From CAMCHP01 sp036835325 (GTDB taxonomy: Bacteria > Bacteroidota > Bacteroidia > Flavobacteriales_D > Sanyastnellaceae): a stretch of DNA of 12,192 nucleotides. The notes under the pieces were generated by a model, which was not told the DNA's origin, did not search any database, and was given only the letters and a program-made list of their open reading frames with translations. Below are positions 1 through 7,244 of the stretch, piece after piece. The stretch spans positions 1 through 12,192 of the forward strand of contig DAITMF010000067.1 of the NCBI GenBank assembly GCA_036835325.1. Direction: 5' to 3'. Within the stretch, counting starts at the first letter, position 1, and each line of letters starts with the position of its first letter. A program made the translations under genes and the position numbers.

Positions 1-1772
1 TGCTTGGGCGAATCGAGGTTGAAGGTTTCACCGGCGAGCTCGTAAATGCGCTTCTCGAGCACGTCGAGGTCGTCGCCCAAGCGCACCGAGAGGTCGTTCA
101 GGGTGTCGGTCGCAAGCTGCACGCCTTCAATTTCCATGTCGGCCAAAACACGTAGCAGCGGCAATTCCACGTCGTAGAAGAGCGACTTGAGGTGGGGTTG
201 GTCCATCTCTGCCTTGAACCGTTCGTACAGCCGAAAGGTGACGTCGGCATCTTCACAGGCGTAATCCACCACATCGGCCGGATCAAGGTCGGCCATGCTG
301 CCTTGGTTCTTTCCTTTCTTGCCGATGAGCTCAGTAATCGATATCGCCTTGTAATTGAGGTAGTTGGCCGCAAGCTGATCCATCCCATGGCCCGAATCGG
401 CATCCATGAGGTAATGCGCAATCATGGTATCGAACAAGCGGTTCTTGAGGGCCACTCCGTAGCGGCGAAGCATCTTGTAGTCGTACTTGATGTTTTGGCC
501 GACGAGGGTTTTGTTTCCATCCCCAAAAACACCTGAAAAACGCTCGAGCAAGGCGGCGCAGGCGTTCTCGTCGCTCGGTGCGGGCAGGTACCACGCTTCA
601 CCGGGCGCAATGGCAAACGACATGCCTACGAGGTCGGCGTCCATCACGTCGAGCGCCGAGGTCTCGGTGTCAAAGCAGTACACCGGCGCGGCCTTCAGGC
701 GCTCAATCAACGCGTCGATGGCGGCATCGTCATTCACGAGGTGGTAGCTGTGCGGCCAATCGGCGAGGGTGTGGTGTTGGGGGGTGTTTTCTTGCGCTCC
801 TTCGTCGCGGATGGCCGGCTCAACACTGTCATCGCCAAAAAGCGACATCTGCTCCGATTCGGGTTTGGCGACCGCTGCTTGCGGCTGGTCACCGAGGACG
901 CGGGCCGCCAGGGTGCGGAACTCAAGGTCGTTGAAAACTGCACGGAGTTGGTCAGCGTTGAGCGGACTCATCTCCATGTCTTCAAGGTCGATGGGATGGT
1001 CGATGTCGGTCACGATGGTGGCCAACTGCTTCGACAGCAAGGCCTGTTCGCGGAAGTTCTCGACGTTTTCTTTCTGCTTGCCCTTGAGCTTGTCGGTGTT
1101 GGCGAGCAGGTTCTCAACGGTGCCGAATTCGCCCACGAGCTTGATCGCCGTTTTCTCGCCAATGCCCGGAATTCCGGGGATGTTGTCAACGCTGTCGCCC
1201 ATCATCCCAAGGATGTCAATCACCTGCTCCGGACGTTCCAAGCCGTACCGTTCGCACACTTCGGCGATGCCCCATACCTCGGCCGGATTGCCACCGCGAC
1301 CGGGTTTGAAGACAAAGATGTTCTCCGACACGAGCTGTCCCATGTCTTTGTCGCTGGTCATCATGTACACCGTATAGCCCGCCTTTTCGGCAAATTTAGC
1401 CACGGTGCCAATCATGTCATCGGCCTCAAATCCCGGTACCTCCAGCACGGGAATACCGAAGCCCGCCATGATTTCTTTGATGAAGGGCACCGATAGCTTG
1501 ATGTCTTCGGGCGTTTCTTCGCGGTTGGCCTTGTACTCGGCAAACTGCTCGCTGCGGAAGGTCTCGGTGGGCGGATCAAACACCACGGCGATGTGCGAGG
1601 GTTTCTCGTTCTTCAGTACGTCGAGCACCACGTTCGTAAAACCGAAAATGGCGCTGGTGTTCATGCCCTTCGAATTGATGCGCGGATTCTTGATGAATGC
1701 GTAGTAGGCCCTGAAGATGAGCGCGTAGGCATCAAGCAAAAAGAGCTTTTTGTCGGTGTCTTTGGTCAGCAT
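1..1772 (-). CDS. polA: DNA polymerase I, N-terminal 590 residues (gene cut by window edge)
   Basis: Pol I removes primers and fills gaps in replication and excision repair. The frame is open without interruption from the ATG at 1772 to base 3. The 5'-3' exonuclease domain shows D14 in FLLDAYALIFRAYYAF, GFEADD (114-119), TSDKD (139-143) and the helix-hairpin region GDSVDNIPGIPGIGEK (192-207). A linker with QMSLF (308-312) follows. The 3'-5' proofreading domain keeps its catalytic residues: DTET (D368, E370), NIKYD (N427, D431) and YACED (Y504, D508). The last residues, FNLDSPK (584-590), are the conserved opening of the polymerase domain, so roughly the C-terminal third lies outside the window. 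There is no Shine-Dalgarno sequence. polA lies 48 nt downstream of the viaA-like gene on the same strand, so it may be co-transcribed or use the weak promoter candidate just upstream. Identification is from motifs and gene order of domains; it is secure. Confidence 0.97.
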   Translation of the reverse strand, partial: MLTKDTDKKLFLLDAYALIFRAYYAFIKNPRINSKGMNTSAIFGFTNVVLDVLKNEKPSHIAVVFDPPTETFRSEQFAEYKANREETPEDIKLSVPFIKEIMAGFGIPVLEVPGFEADDMIGTVAKFAEKAGYTVYMMTSDKDMGQLVSENIFVFKPGRGGNPAEVWGIAEVCERYGLERPEQVIDILGMMGDSVDNIPGIPGIGEKTAIKLVGEFGTVENLLANTDKLKGKQKENVENFREQALLSKQLATIVTDIDHPIDLEDMEMSPLNADQLRAVFNDLEFRTLAARVLGDQPQAAVAKPESEQMSLFGDDSVEPAIRDEGAQENTPQHHTLADWPHSYHLVNDDAAIDALIERLKAAPVYCFDTETSALDVMDADLVGMSFAIAPGEAWYLPAPSDENACAALLERFSGVFGDGNKTLVGQNIKYDYKMLRRYGVALKNRLFDTMIAHYLMDADSGHGMDQLAANYLNYKAISITELIGKKGKNQGSMADLDPADVVDYACEDADVTFRLYERFKAEMDQPHLKSLFYDVELPLLRVLADMEIEGVQLATDTLNDLSVRLGDDLDVLEKRIYELAGETFNLDSPK

Positions 1773-1788
1773 GGCTGTAAATCTGCGT

Positions 1789-1796
1789 GCAAGATA
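1789..1796 (-). promoter_or_regulatory. Weak candidate -7 element for polA
   Basis: Read on the minus strand this is TATCTTGC, close to the Bacteroidota -7 consensus TAnnTTTG but one T short. It lies 16 nt before the polA ATG. No clear TTG element is seen 19-21 nt upstream, so polA may instead be transcribed by read-through from viaA. Confidence 0.25.
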
Positions 1797-1820
1797 CAAA
1801 ACACGCTGCCCTGCGGTGGG

Positions 1821-3470
1821 CTAAACCGCCGCGTTGCGGTGCGCTTCGTACACGTTGATGCGTTGGCGCTCGTCGGTGCTGCCATCGGTGCGCCACACGC
1901 GGTCAAACACTGCTGTGACTTCTTCGTTGGGCTCGTCGCTGATGATCATGCCGTAGAAGCGGGTATTGCGGTTGATGCGCCTAAACTCCATGCGGCGCTG
2001 CAGCTCGGCGTCGAGTTTGTACATGACAAAGTCAGAGATGACCAAGACGTCGGCATCGCGGAAGTCATCCGTTTCAAGCTTGCGCAGCGAGGCGTCAAGC
2101 GCGAGCGAGAGGTCAGTGCCTCCGTGAAACGATTGCTGCAAGAAGCGCGCCAATTCGCCAATGCTGTCGGCGATGTGCAAGAGGTCGAGCGTTTTAATGC
2201 CCGTTGAAAAATTGATGAGGTAGGCCTTTCGGTTCTCTCGGGCGGCCATTTTCATGATGCCGAAGCACAGCACTTTGGCCACGCGTTCGGGCAGGCCCTC
2301 CATCGAGCCGGAGGTGTCAACGCACACGATGAACGGACCCTTCTCTTTGCGCCGTGAGACGGTTTCGGTGATGGTGCGCAGGCCTTCGCTTTCGTCGAGG
2401 TAGCGGTTTTCGAACTCGAAGCTTTGCAGCTCTTTCGAGGCGAAGCGTTTCAAAAACACGCTTTCGGTGTCGCCATCGGCCAACAGTGCGGCTTCAGAGG
2501 GCAGCAGGCGGTTGAGGTCGTCACTGGCATACACGCCAATGAGTTCGTGGCGTTGGTGGGGGTCGCGTTTCCACGAGCGGTAAACGACGCGTTCGCTGTG
2601 GGCCACTTCTTCGGTGATGAGTTCGGCTTCGCGCATCTGGCCGAGTAGGTCAGCGAGTGCCTTGAGTTCGTCTTCCCGGTCGAGAAGTTCGCGGTAGGCT
2701 TTGATGACGTCAAATCCTTGGTCTGACCACAGGTCGCGGCTCAAATCCCAATAGCGGCCGGCGTAGTCGGCGAAGGGCTCGATGAGGGTTTCGAGCTGCT
2801 GGTATTCACGGGCTTTGCCGTGCAGGTTTTCAGCGAGGGCATCGATGTGGGGTGCAATCTTCCGCAGGTGGAAGTCGAGAATACGGGCCTGCAATCGGCT
2901 GTCCCACTGGGCGAGGAGGTCGTCGAAGAGGCGGCCTACTTCGAGCCGATCGGCCTCGTTGAGGGCGGGCCATCCATCCGTCCCTTCCCGCAAAGCGAGC
3001 ACGCGGCTGCTGTGGTAGCCCGGATCAACCTCATCGCGGGTGCAGTAATCACCGATGAGCTTTACAAAGTACTCCCAACGTTCGAAGACGTGCGGCATGG
3101 GCCTAACGGTCCATCCTTCCAGATTTGATGCCTCATCTTCAAAGGGGTGGCCGGTGAGCACTTCACCAAAGCTGCGCCGAAACCACCCGAGCAGGTCGAT
3201 GGCAATCCGCGCAGCGAGTGGTGGGTGCCTGCGGGTAACGTCGGTGAACACCTCATCGGCGAGCACATCGTCGAGGACGGTGCTGAAGTGTTTGAAGTAG
3301 CCGGGCTGCAAACCGTCAAGATCGGCCAAGCCGGGCAGCAAGCGGTCGATGAGCCACGCGGCCACGTACCTGCGTGTGCTGCTGTCAAGCACTCCGCCGT
3401 AGGCGATAAAACGCTCAACGGCTTCATCGAGCTCGCGCCGCTGTTCGGTATCAAGCTTCGCCGTGCTCAT
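1821..3470 (-). CDS. viaA: ViaA-like VWA-domain protein, partner of the RavA-like ATPase
   Basis: The predicted protein has 549 residues, compared with about 480 for E. coli ViaA. The first ~370 residues are mostly helical and charged. The C-terminal von Willebrand factor A domain has a complete metal-ion-dependent adhesion site: DTSGSM (D385), GGTD (T452) and ISDF (D480). Flanking segments such as CVDTSGSMEG, ARENRKAYLINFST and FHGGTDL resemble E. coli ViaA. In E. coli, ViaA is a cytoplasmic protein that binds RavA and stimulates its ATPase; the pair has been linked to respiratory complexes and aminoglycoside sensitivity. The start is ATG 3470; an in-frame TTG at 3503 would add 11 residues but overlaps ravA by 53 nt and is less likely. 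The chosen start overlaps the end of ravA by 20 nt, which suggests translational coupling. The family call is good; the E. coli functions are inference here. Confidence 0.85.
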   Translation of the reverse strand: MSTAKLDTEQRRELDEAVERFIAYGGVLDSSTRRYVAAWLIDRLLPGLADLDGLQPGYFKHFSTVLDDVLADEVFTDVTRRHPPLAARIAIDLLGWFRRSFGEVLTGHPFEDEASNLEGWTVRPMPHVFERWEYFVKLIGDYCTRDEVDPGYHSSRVLALREGTDGWPALNEADRLEVGRLFDDLLAQWDSRLQARILDFHLRKIAPHIDALAENLHGKAREYQQLETLIEPFADYAGRYWDLSRDLWSDQGFDVIKAYRELLDREDELKALADLLGQMREAELITEEVAHSERVVYRSWKRDPHQRHELIGVYASDDLNRLLPSEAALLADGDTESVFLKRFASKELQSFEFENRYLDESEGLRTITETVSRRKEKGPFIVCVDTSGSMEGLPERVAKVLCFGIMKMAARENRKAYLINFSTGIKTLDLLHIADSIGELARFLQQSFHGGTDLSLALDASLRKLETDDFRDADVLVISDFVMYKLDAELQRRMEFRRINRNTRFYGMIISDEPNEEVTAVFDRVWRTDGSTDERQRINVYEAHRNAAV

Positions 3471-5037
3471 AGCCGTAGCGCAGTTTTTGCAGACGAAGTT
3501 CAAGTTTCTCGAGCCGCGCGGTCACTTCTTCGTGGTTGGCTTTCACGAAAGGCGCCAGGCGTTTGTTGGTGAAGAGGTGCTGCTCGAAGGCGTCCCAATG
3601 GCCGGGTTTGCTCGTGCGCAGGTCGTGCAAGGCCTTGGCGACATCGCCGTGCAGGGCGTCGTAGCGGGTATTCCAGTGCTTCACCACGATCTCGTGCGCC
3701 TTACGACGGATGCGCTTGCGCCGTTCGCGCTTATGGGTAAGCAGTCGGTAGCTGTAGTTTCGGCTGTTGTGCTCAACGGTGACGCTGAAGGCATCGCGGC
3801 TTTTGGTGCTGCTCAAGCGGTTGACGAGCTTGCCTTGGAGGTCATAAAGGTTGAGCACCTGCGCCTCGTCAACGGTGAGGCGGTTGAAATCGGCCACCCG
3901 CAGGTACACGCCTTCAAATTGGGTATCGGTTTTCACGAGCTGGTACCAAGTATCATCGATGACGGTGATGACCTCTTCGTCATCGACCTGTTCAACGGTG
4001 GTTTCGTTCTCGACTTCGCGCTCAAAGGCTTCGGCTTCGCGTTCGAGCATGCCGAGCGGCAGCGCCAACGAGTAGCCGTGCTCGCGGATGGTGCGCACCA
4101 CGATCTCGCGCAGGGCTTCAATTTGCGTTGGCACATCCCACAAACAGTGGAGAATGAGAAAGAGGTCCATCAAATCAACGGCTGAGCGTCCGTTCAAAAA
4201 AGCGCTGGTGCGCAGCAGGCGGACGATCTTCTTCCACCTTCGGTCGTACACGTTTACCGCTTGCGCGGGATGTTTTTCGTTGTGCCGTTCGATGCGTTGG
4301 CGCACCATCGAGAGGGCGGCGATGACCTCTTCGGGCACCTGCACGGTGTCGATGGCGGTGTTCCACCGTTCCCATTCTTCGTCGCTGATTTTGAGGGATG
4401 GATGGACGGGGTCGCTGTACAAATCGCCATTTTCGGTGATCATGCGCGTGAAATTGCGCTCATCGCGGATGCCTTCTACTTCGTAACGGATGAGGAGGCG
4501 GTCCCACAGCGGGGCGTGGCTTTCGCCTTGCGGCGGAAGTTCGTTTGATGCCGTGATCAGCGCCCGAATGGCGACGGGCAGCTCTTGCTGTCCGTTCCGA
4601 AACACCTTCTCGTTCAAAATGGTGAGCAGGGCATTTTGGATGGAGCTCCCGGCCTTCCAAATCTCATCCAAGAAAACCACCGAGGCATCGGGCATGTAGC
4701 GCTCGGTGAGACGTTCGTAGCGGTCTTCGTCTTTCAGCTTGCGGATGGAGACGGGCCCAAACACTTCGTCGGGCGTTGAGAAGCGGGTCATGAGGTACTC
4801 AAACGAGCGCGCATCGCGGAAGGCGAACTTCAGACGGCGGGCGATGAGGCTCTTCCCCACTCCGGGCGGACCGAGCAAAAACACGCTTTCACCGGCCACA
4901 GCGGCGAGCAGACACAAGCGCATCACTTCATCGCGCTCAAACAAACCTGAACTGAGCTGTTCAGCCAGTTGGCGCATGCGTTCTGCGAGCTGTAGCCGTT
5001 CTTCGGCCGAAATCAAGGTGTGGGGTTCTTGGGTCAT
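3451..5037 (-). CDS. ravA: RavA-like MoxR-family AAA+ ATPase
   Basis: The 528-residue protein matches E. coli RavA (about 498 aa) through its AAA+ core: GLFERDEVMRLCLLAAVAGE, Walker A GPPGVGKS (near 56-63), SLIARRLKFAF, EYLMTRFSTPDEVFGP, Walker B VVFLDEIWKAG (near 120-130), sensor 1 in TASNELP (near 163-169), an arginine-finger candidate in LWDRLLIR (near 177-184) and a sensor 2 candidate in YDRRWKKIVRLL (near 263-274). MoxR ATPases act with VWA proteins as chaperone-like remodelling pairs, and the next gene encodes exactly that partner. After ~340 comes an acidic stretch, then a strand-rich segment (about 355-430) that may correspond to the LARA region of E. coli RavA, a very basic stretch (HKRERRKRIRRK, near 434-445) and a helical tail ending in a likely coiled coil. 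These parts do not obviously resemble E. coli RavA. The ATG at 5037 has no strong ribosome binding site. The nuclease gene ends 36 nt upstream. Confidence 0.88.
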   Translation of the reverse strand: MTQEPHTLISAEERLQLAERMRQLAEQLSSGLFERDEVMRLCLLAAVAGESVFLLGPPGVGKSLIARRLKFAFRDARSFEYLMTRFSTPDEVFGPVSIRKLKDEDRYERLTERYMPDASVVFLDEIWKAGSSIQNALLTILNEKVFRNGQQELPVAIRALITASNELPPQGESHAPLWDRLLIRYEVEGIRDERNFTRMITENGDLYSDPVHPSLKISDEEWERWNTAIDTVQVPEEVIAALSMVRQRIERHNEKHPAQAVNVYDRRWKKIVRLLRTSAFLNGRSAVDLMDLFLILHCLWDVPTQIEALREIVVRTIREHGYSLALPLGMLEREAEAFEREVENETTVEQVDDEEVITVIDDTWYQLVKTDTQFEGVYLRVADFNRLTVDEAQVLNLYDLQGKLVNRLSSTKSRDAFSVTVEHNSRNYSYRLLTHKRERRKRIRRKAHEIVVKHWNTRYDALHGDVAKALHDLRTSKPGHWDAFEQHLFTNKRLAPFVKANHEEVTARLEKLELRLQKLRYGYEHGEA

Positions 5038-5073
5038 ACCTGCACGTTGTACGGGTATAACAGCCGCGCGGCG

Positions 5074-6330
5074 CTATCGTTCGGATTCAGACCTTACAAC
5101 GATCTGTTTTTCGCGTTCAATGCGCATGGTGGGCGTACCGCCAAGGTCCATGATGTCGGCCTTCACGCACACTTCGAGGCCTTTCAACGCCTTCTCGGGG
5201 TCGTAGCTAAAATTCACCAAGTGTTCTTTTTTGATGTACACCGAAAACACCTGGTTGGGGTACTGGCGGTCGAAATTGAGCCACACGTTTCCGCTGCGCG
5301 AGGTGCGCGTACCCACAACGGTGCCGCACACAATGACTTCCTTCCCTTTGCCTGAGTGGTAGGCCGCTTGGGTGGTGTTGAAATGTCCGCGGGGCAGACT
5401 GGTGGGGTCTAAAGGTTCTACATCACCGAGCATCTCATCGCTGAACCATGCGCTTAAATCGAGCGAAGCCTCAAGCAACGACTGTGTTTTCTCATCCATC
5501 CCTGAAAAAAAATCAAAACCCGATAAGCGCTCGGCCTCGTCAACGGTGGTGGCGTAGTCTTTCAATGGCTTGGTAAGCGGTGCATGCGGCGCCACGAACG
5601 CAATGCCGCGCTGCGCGATGGGGTCGCAAACCACTTTAATAAAGGTATCGGGAATGCTCACGCCGTTCACGCTGCGCTCGATTTTCGGCAGGCCTTCGCG
5701 CAGCAGCGGCAGGGTCACCACGACGAGTGAATTCTTCGGGTTGCGGTACACGTACCCGCGGATGGCATCTTCAAGCGATGCCCACCCCTCGCGGTTGAAC
5801 TCGGGCAGCTGCGGCGCCATGTTTGAGTAGAAGTACGACTCTGAGAGCGCCGTACGCGACCAGCGGAAGTCGGCCGACGGCGCGAGGTGTCCGCGGTCGT
5901 AACCAAAACCGTCGTACTCGAAACTGCCGTCGGGCTTCTTCGTCTTCAAAAAGTAGTCTTCTTCAACGGCCGAGCCGGTGCTTACCTTGGGGTCAGGACG
6001 AAAATCGTTGGTGCGGCTCACGCTTCCTTCGATGATGAGCGGAAGGATAACGTGCATCACCCAGCGCGCTTGTTCGTGGGTTTCATCGTAGCTCAGGGCC
6101 ATTGCGCTGTGCTCAATGACCTCTCCTTGCGGGTAGCCGATGGCGCGCATCGTCGTGCGCAGCTCGTCCAGCCGTTCGTTTTCAATAAGTACGAGCAGAC
6201 TGTCTTCGCGGGTTTGGAGCTTCTGCAATTCGGCTTGGAGTACCGTGAGACGGCCTTGCGCGAACACAGGGCTGCTCATCCATCCAAGAAGAAAAATGAC
6301 AGTAAAAAGCCGGGAGAATGCGCGCATCAT
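5074..6330 (-). CDS. Secreted DNA/RNA non-specific endonuclease (NUC, beta-beta-alpha-metal type) with C-terminal OB-like domain
   Basis: The product is 418 residues with an N-terminal signal peptide (MMRAFSRLFTVIFLLGW.., probable cleavage after VFA, residue 24), so it should act in the periplasm, at the surface or outside the cell. A short helical, likely coiled-coil stretch follows (about 27-62). The nuclease domain spans about 70-300 and carries the family signature DRGHLAPSAD with the catalytic histidine H148; N179 in EFNREGW and E187 in SLEDA sit at the spacing of Serratia nuclease N119 and E127. Such enzymes cut DNA and RNA non-specifically with Mg2+. Residues about 335-415 (VIVCGTVVGTRTSRSGNVWL, FSVYIKK, TPTMRIEREKQIVV) look like an OB-fold nucleic-acid-binding domain, a combination I associate with Bacteroidota members. 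ATG 6330 (or 6327, adjacent) gives a proper signal peptide; the upstream in-frame ATG at 6438 would bury it behind 36 extra residues. Confidence 0.9.
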   Translation of the reverse strand: MMRAFSRLFTVIFLLGWMSSPVFAQGRLTVLQAELQKLQTREDSLLVLIENERLDELRTTMRAIGYPQGEVIEHSAMALSYDETHEQARWVMHVILPLIIEGSVSRTNDFRPDPKVSTGSAVEEDYFLKTKKPDGSFEYDGFGYDRGHLAPSADFRWSRTALSESYFYSNMAPQLPEFNREGWASLEDAIRGYVYRNPKNSLVVVTLPLLREGLPKIERSVNGVSIPDTFIKVVCDPIAQRGIAFVAPHAPLTKPLKDYATTVDEAERLSGFDFFSGMDEKTQSLLEASLDLSAWFSDEMLGDVEPLDPTSLPRGHFNTTQAAYHSGKGKEVIVCGTVVGTRTSRSGNVWLNFDRQYPNQVFSVYIKKEHLVNFSYDPEKALKGLEVCVKADIMDLGGTPTMRIEREKQIVVRSESER

Positions 6331-6371
6331 GGGTGAAAACTTAACGGTTATAAAAAAGAGGCCAACGACCG

Positions 6372-6379
6372 TAAAGTTA
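6372..6379 (-). promoter_or_regulatory. Candidate -7 element of the endonuclease gene
   Basis: On the minus strand this reads TAACTTTA, one mismatch from TAnnTTTG. A CTG at 6401-6399, exactly 19 nt upstream, could serve as a degenerate -33 TTG. The leader to the ATG at 6330 would be about 35 nt. The -33 position overlaps one copy of an 11-bp direct repeat. Confidence 0.4.
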
Positions 6380-6398
6380 CAACACCTCGGGGTATTGA

Positions 6399-6442
6399 CA
6401 GGCATGGAAATACTGCTGACCTTCCGGCCGGCAGGCATGGAA
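6399..6442. repeat. 11-bp direct repeat pair in the endonuclease promoter region
   Basis: CAGGCATGGAA occurs at 6399-6409 and again at 6432-6442, 33 bp apart start to start, about three helical turns. The proximal copy covers the putative -33 element of the nuclease gene. In between, CCTTCC (6420-6425) and GGAAGG (6439-6444) could form a stem. The pair could be an operator, but a chance or duplication origin cannot be excluded. Confidence 0.5.
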
Positions 6443-6445
6443 GGC

Positions 6446-6470
6446 GGGGGAGGGAGGGCCCCGGGAGGGG
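6446..6470 (+). other. G-quadruplex motif just after the pyrH stop codon
   Basis: The plus strand carries five G runs, in order of 5, 3, 3, 3 and 4 G, separated by A, A, CCCC and A, which satisfies G3+N1-7. It lies 4 bases from the pyrH stop, on the strand that is template for pyrH and the nuclease, so the messenger would be C-rich. The minus-strand RNA could instead form a short CCCC/GGGG hairpin. Either structure could slow polymerase between pyrH and the nuclease gene; no U-run follows, so it is not a standard terminator. Confidence 0.6.
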
Positions 6471-6474
6471 TGGC

Positions 6475-7182
6475 TTAAAACTCAACCAAGGTGCCCACCT
6501 CATGGCCTTGCATCACGCGCATGAGGTTGCCGGGTTTGTTCATGTCGAACACGATGATGGGCAGCTTGTTCTCGTTGCACAGGGTAAACGCGGTCATGTC
6601 CATCACCTTCAAGCCTTTGGAAAACACTTCGTCAAAGGTGACTTTGCTGTAGCGTGTGGCGGTGGGGTCTTTCTCAGGGTCAGCCGTGTAAATGCCGTCA
6701 ACGCGGGTGCCTTTCAGAATCACGTCGGCTTCGATTTCGATGGCGCGCAGCGATGCGGCGCTGTCGGTGGTGAAGTAGGGATTGCCCGTTCCTGCACCGA
6801 AAATGACCACGCGGCCCTTCTCGAGGTGACGCATCGCCCTGCGGCGGATGAACGGCTCGGCGATTTGCTTCATTTCTATGGCCGACTGCAACCGCGTGTC
6901 AACTTCTACTTGCTCTAGAGCTGCTTGCAAGGCCATGGCGTTGATTACCGTGGCCAACATGCCCATGTAATCGCCTTGGGTGCGCTCCATGCCGCCTTCT
7001 TGCGCCTGAACGCCGCGGAAAATGTTGCCCCCGCCAATAACAATGGCGGTTTCAACGCCGGCTTCAACAATCGCCTTAATTTCAAGGGCGTACTGGTGCA
7101 AACGGTTGTGGTCAATGCCAAACTGTTGGTCGCCCATCAGCGCTTCGCCACTGAGCTTGAGGAGGATACGTTTATACTTCAT
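6475..7182 (-). CDS. pyrH: UMP kinase (uridylate kinase)
   Basis: PyrH phosphorylates UMP to UDP with ATP, an essential cytoplasmic step of pyrimidine nucleotide synthesis. The 235-residue length is typical of the hexameric amino-acid-kinase-fold enzyme. Diagnostic segments are KRILLKLSGEAL (4-15, ATP-binding lysine), IVIGGGNIFRG (47-57), GDYMGMLATVINAMALQ (70-86), DTRLQSA (95-101), FGAGTGNPYFTTDSAA (128-143) and VDGIYTADP (161-169). The start ATG 7182 gives the standard MKYKRILLKLSGEA beginning; an in-frame start at 7224 would add 14 non-conserved residues upstream of the promoter-like element and is rejected. pyrH is commonly followed by frr (ribosome recycling factor); here the next gene in the same direction is a secreted nuclease after 144 bp. 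Identification is secure. Confidence 0.97.
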   Translation of the reverse strand: MKYKRILLKLSGEALMGDQQFGIDHNRLHQYALEIKAIVEAGVETAIVIGGGNIFRGVQAQEGGMERTQGDYMGMLATVINAMALQAALEQVEVDTRLQSAIEMKQIAEPFIRRRAMRHLEKGRVVIFGAGTGNPYFTTDSAASLRAIEIEADVILKGTRVDGIYTADPEKDPTATRYSKVTFDEVFSKGLKVMDMTAFTLCNENKLPIIVFDMNKPGNLMRVMQGHEVGTLVEF

Positions 7183-7198
7183 GAATCGGGCTTCTGTG

Positions 7199-7228
7199 CA
7201 AATATCGCAAATCTGCCGATACACCCAA
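7199..7228 (-). promoter_or_regulatory. Predicted pyrH promoter
   Basis: On the minus strand TTG (7228-7226), a 19-nt spacer and GATATTTG (7206-7199) fit the Bacteroidota housekeeping pattern TTG-N19-TAnnTTTG with one mismatch. Transcription would start near 7192, leaving a very short leader of about 10 nt before the ATG at 7182. Confidence 0.5.
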
Positions 7229-7236
7229 GATTACGG

Positions 7237-7244
7237 TATCTTCG
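7237..7244 (+). promoter_or_regulatory. Candidate -7 element of the methyltransferase gene
   Basis: TATCTTCG, one mismatch from TAnnTTTG, lies 18 nt before the ATG at 7263. The -33 position would fall near 7213-7217, inside the spacer of the divergent pyrH promoter, where only a CTG at 7213-7215 is seen. The two promoters would overlap back to back. Confidence 0.35.

Noticed and set aside
741..1496. 251-codon open frame on the plus strand
   Set aside because: It lies wholly antisense to polA, whose conserved motifs are read on the other strand; GC-rich third positions keep the antisense frame open. The product has no recognisable motif.
3471..3503. Upstream TTG start for the ViaA-like gene
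   Set aside because: It would extend the overlap with ravA to 53 nt with no supporting ribosome binding site; ATG at 3470 is simpler.
3463..4185. 240-codon open frame on the plus strand
   Set aside because: Antisense to ravA, which has clear domain motifs; no family features in the antisense product.
6331..6438. 36-residue N-terminal extension of the nuclease
   Set aside because: It would place a charged, non-conserved stretch before a good signal peptide and would cover the candidate promoter and repeats.
6420..6444. CCTTCC/GGAAGG inverted repeat as a pyrH terminator
   Set aside because: Only 6 bp with a 13-nt loop and no following T run on the minus strand; kept only as part of the repeat description.
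7183..7224. 14-residue N-terminal extension of PyrH
   Set aside because: MKYKRILLKLSGEA at 7182 is the normal PyrH beginning, and the extension overlaps the predicted promoter.
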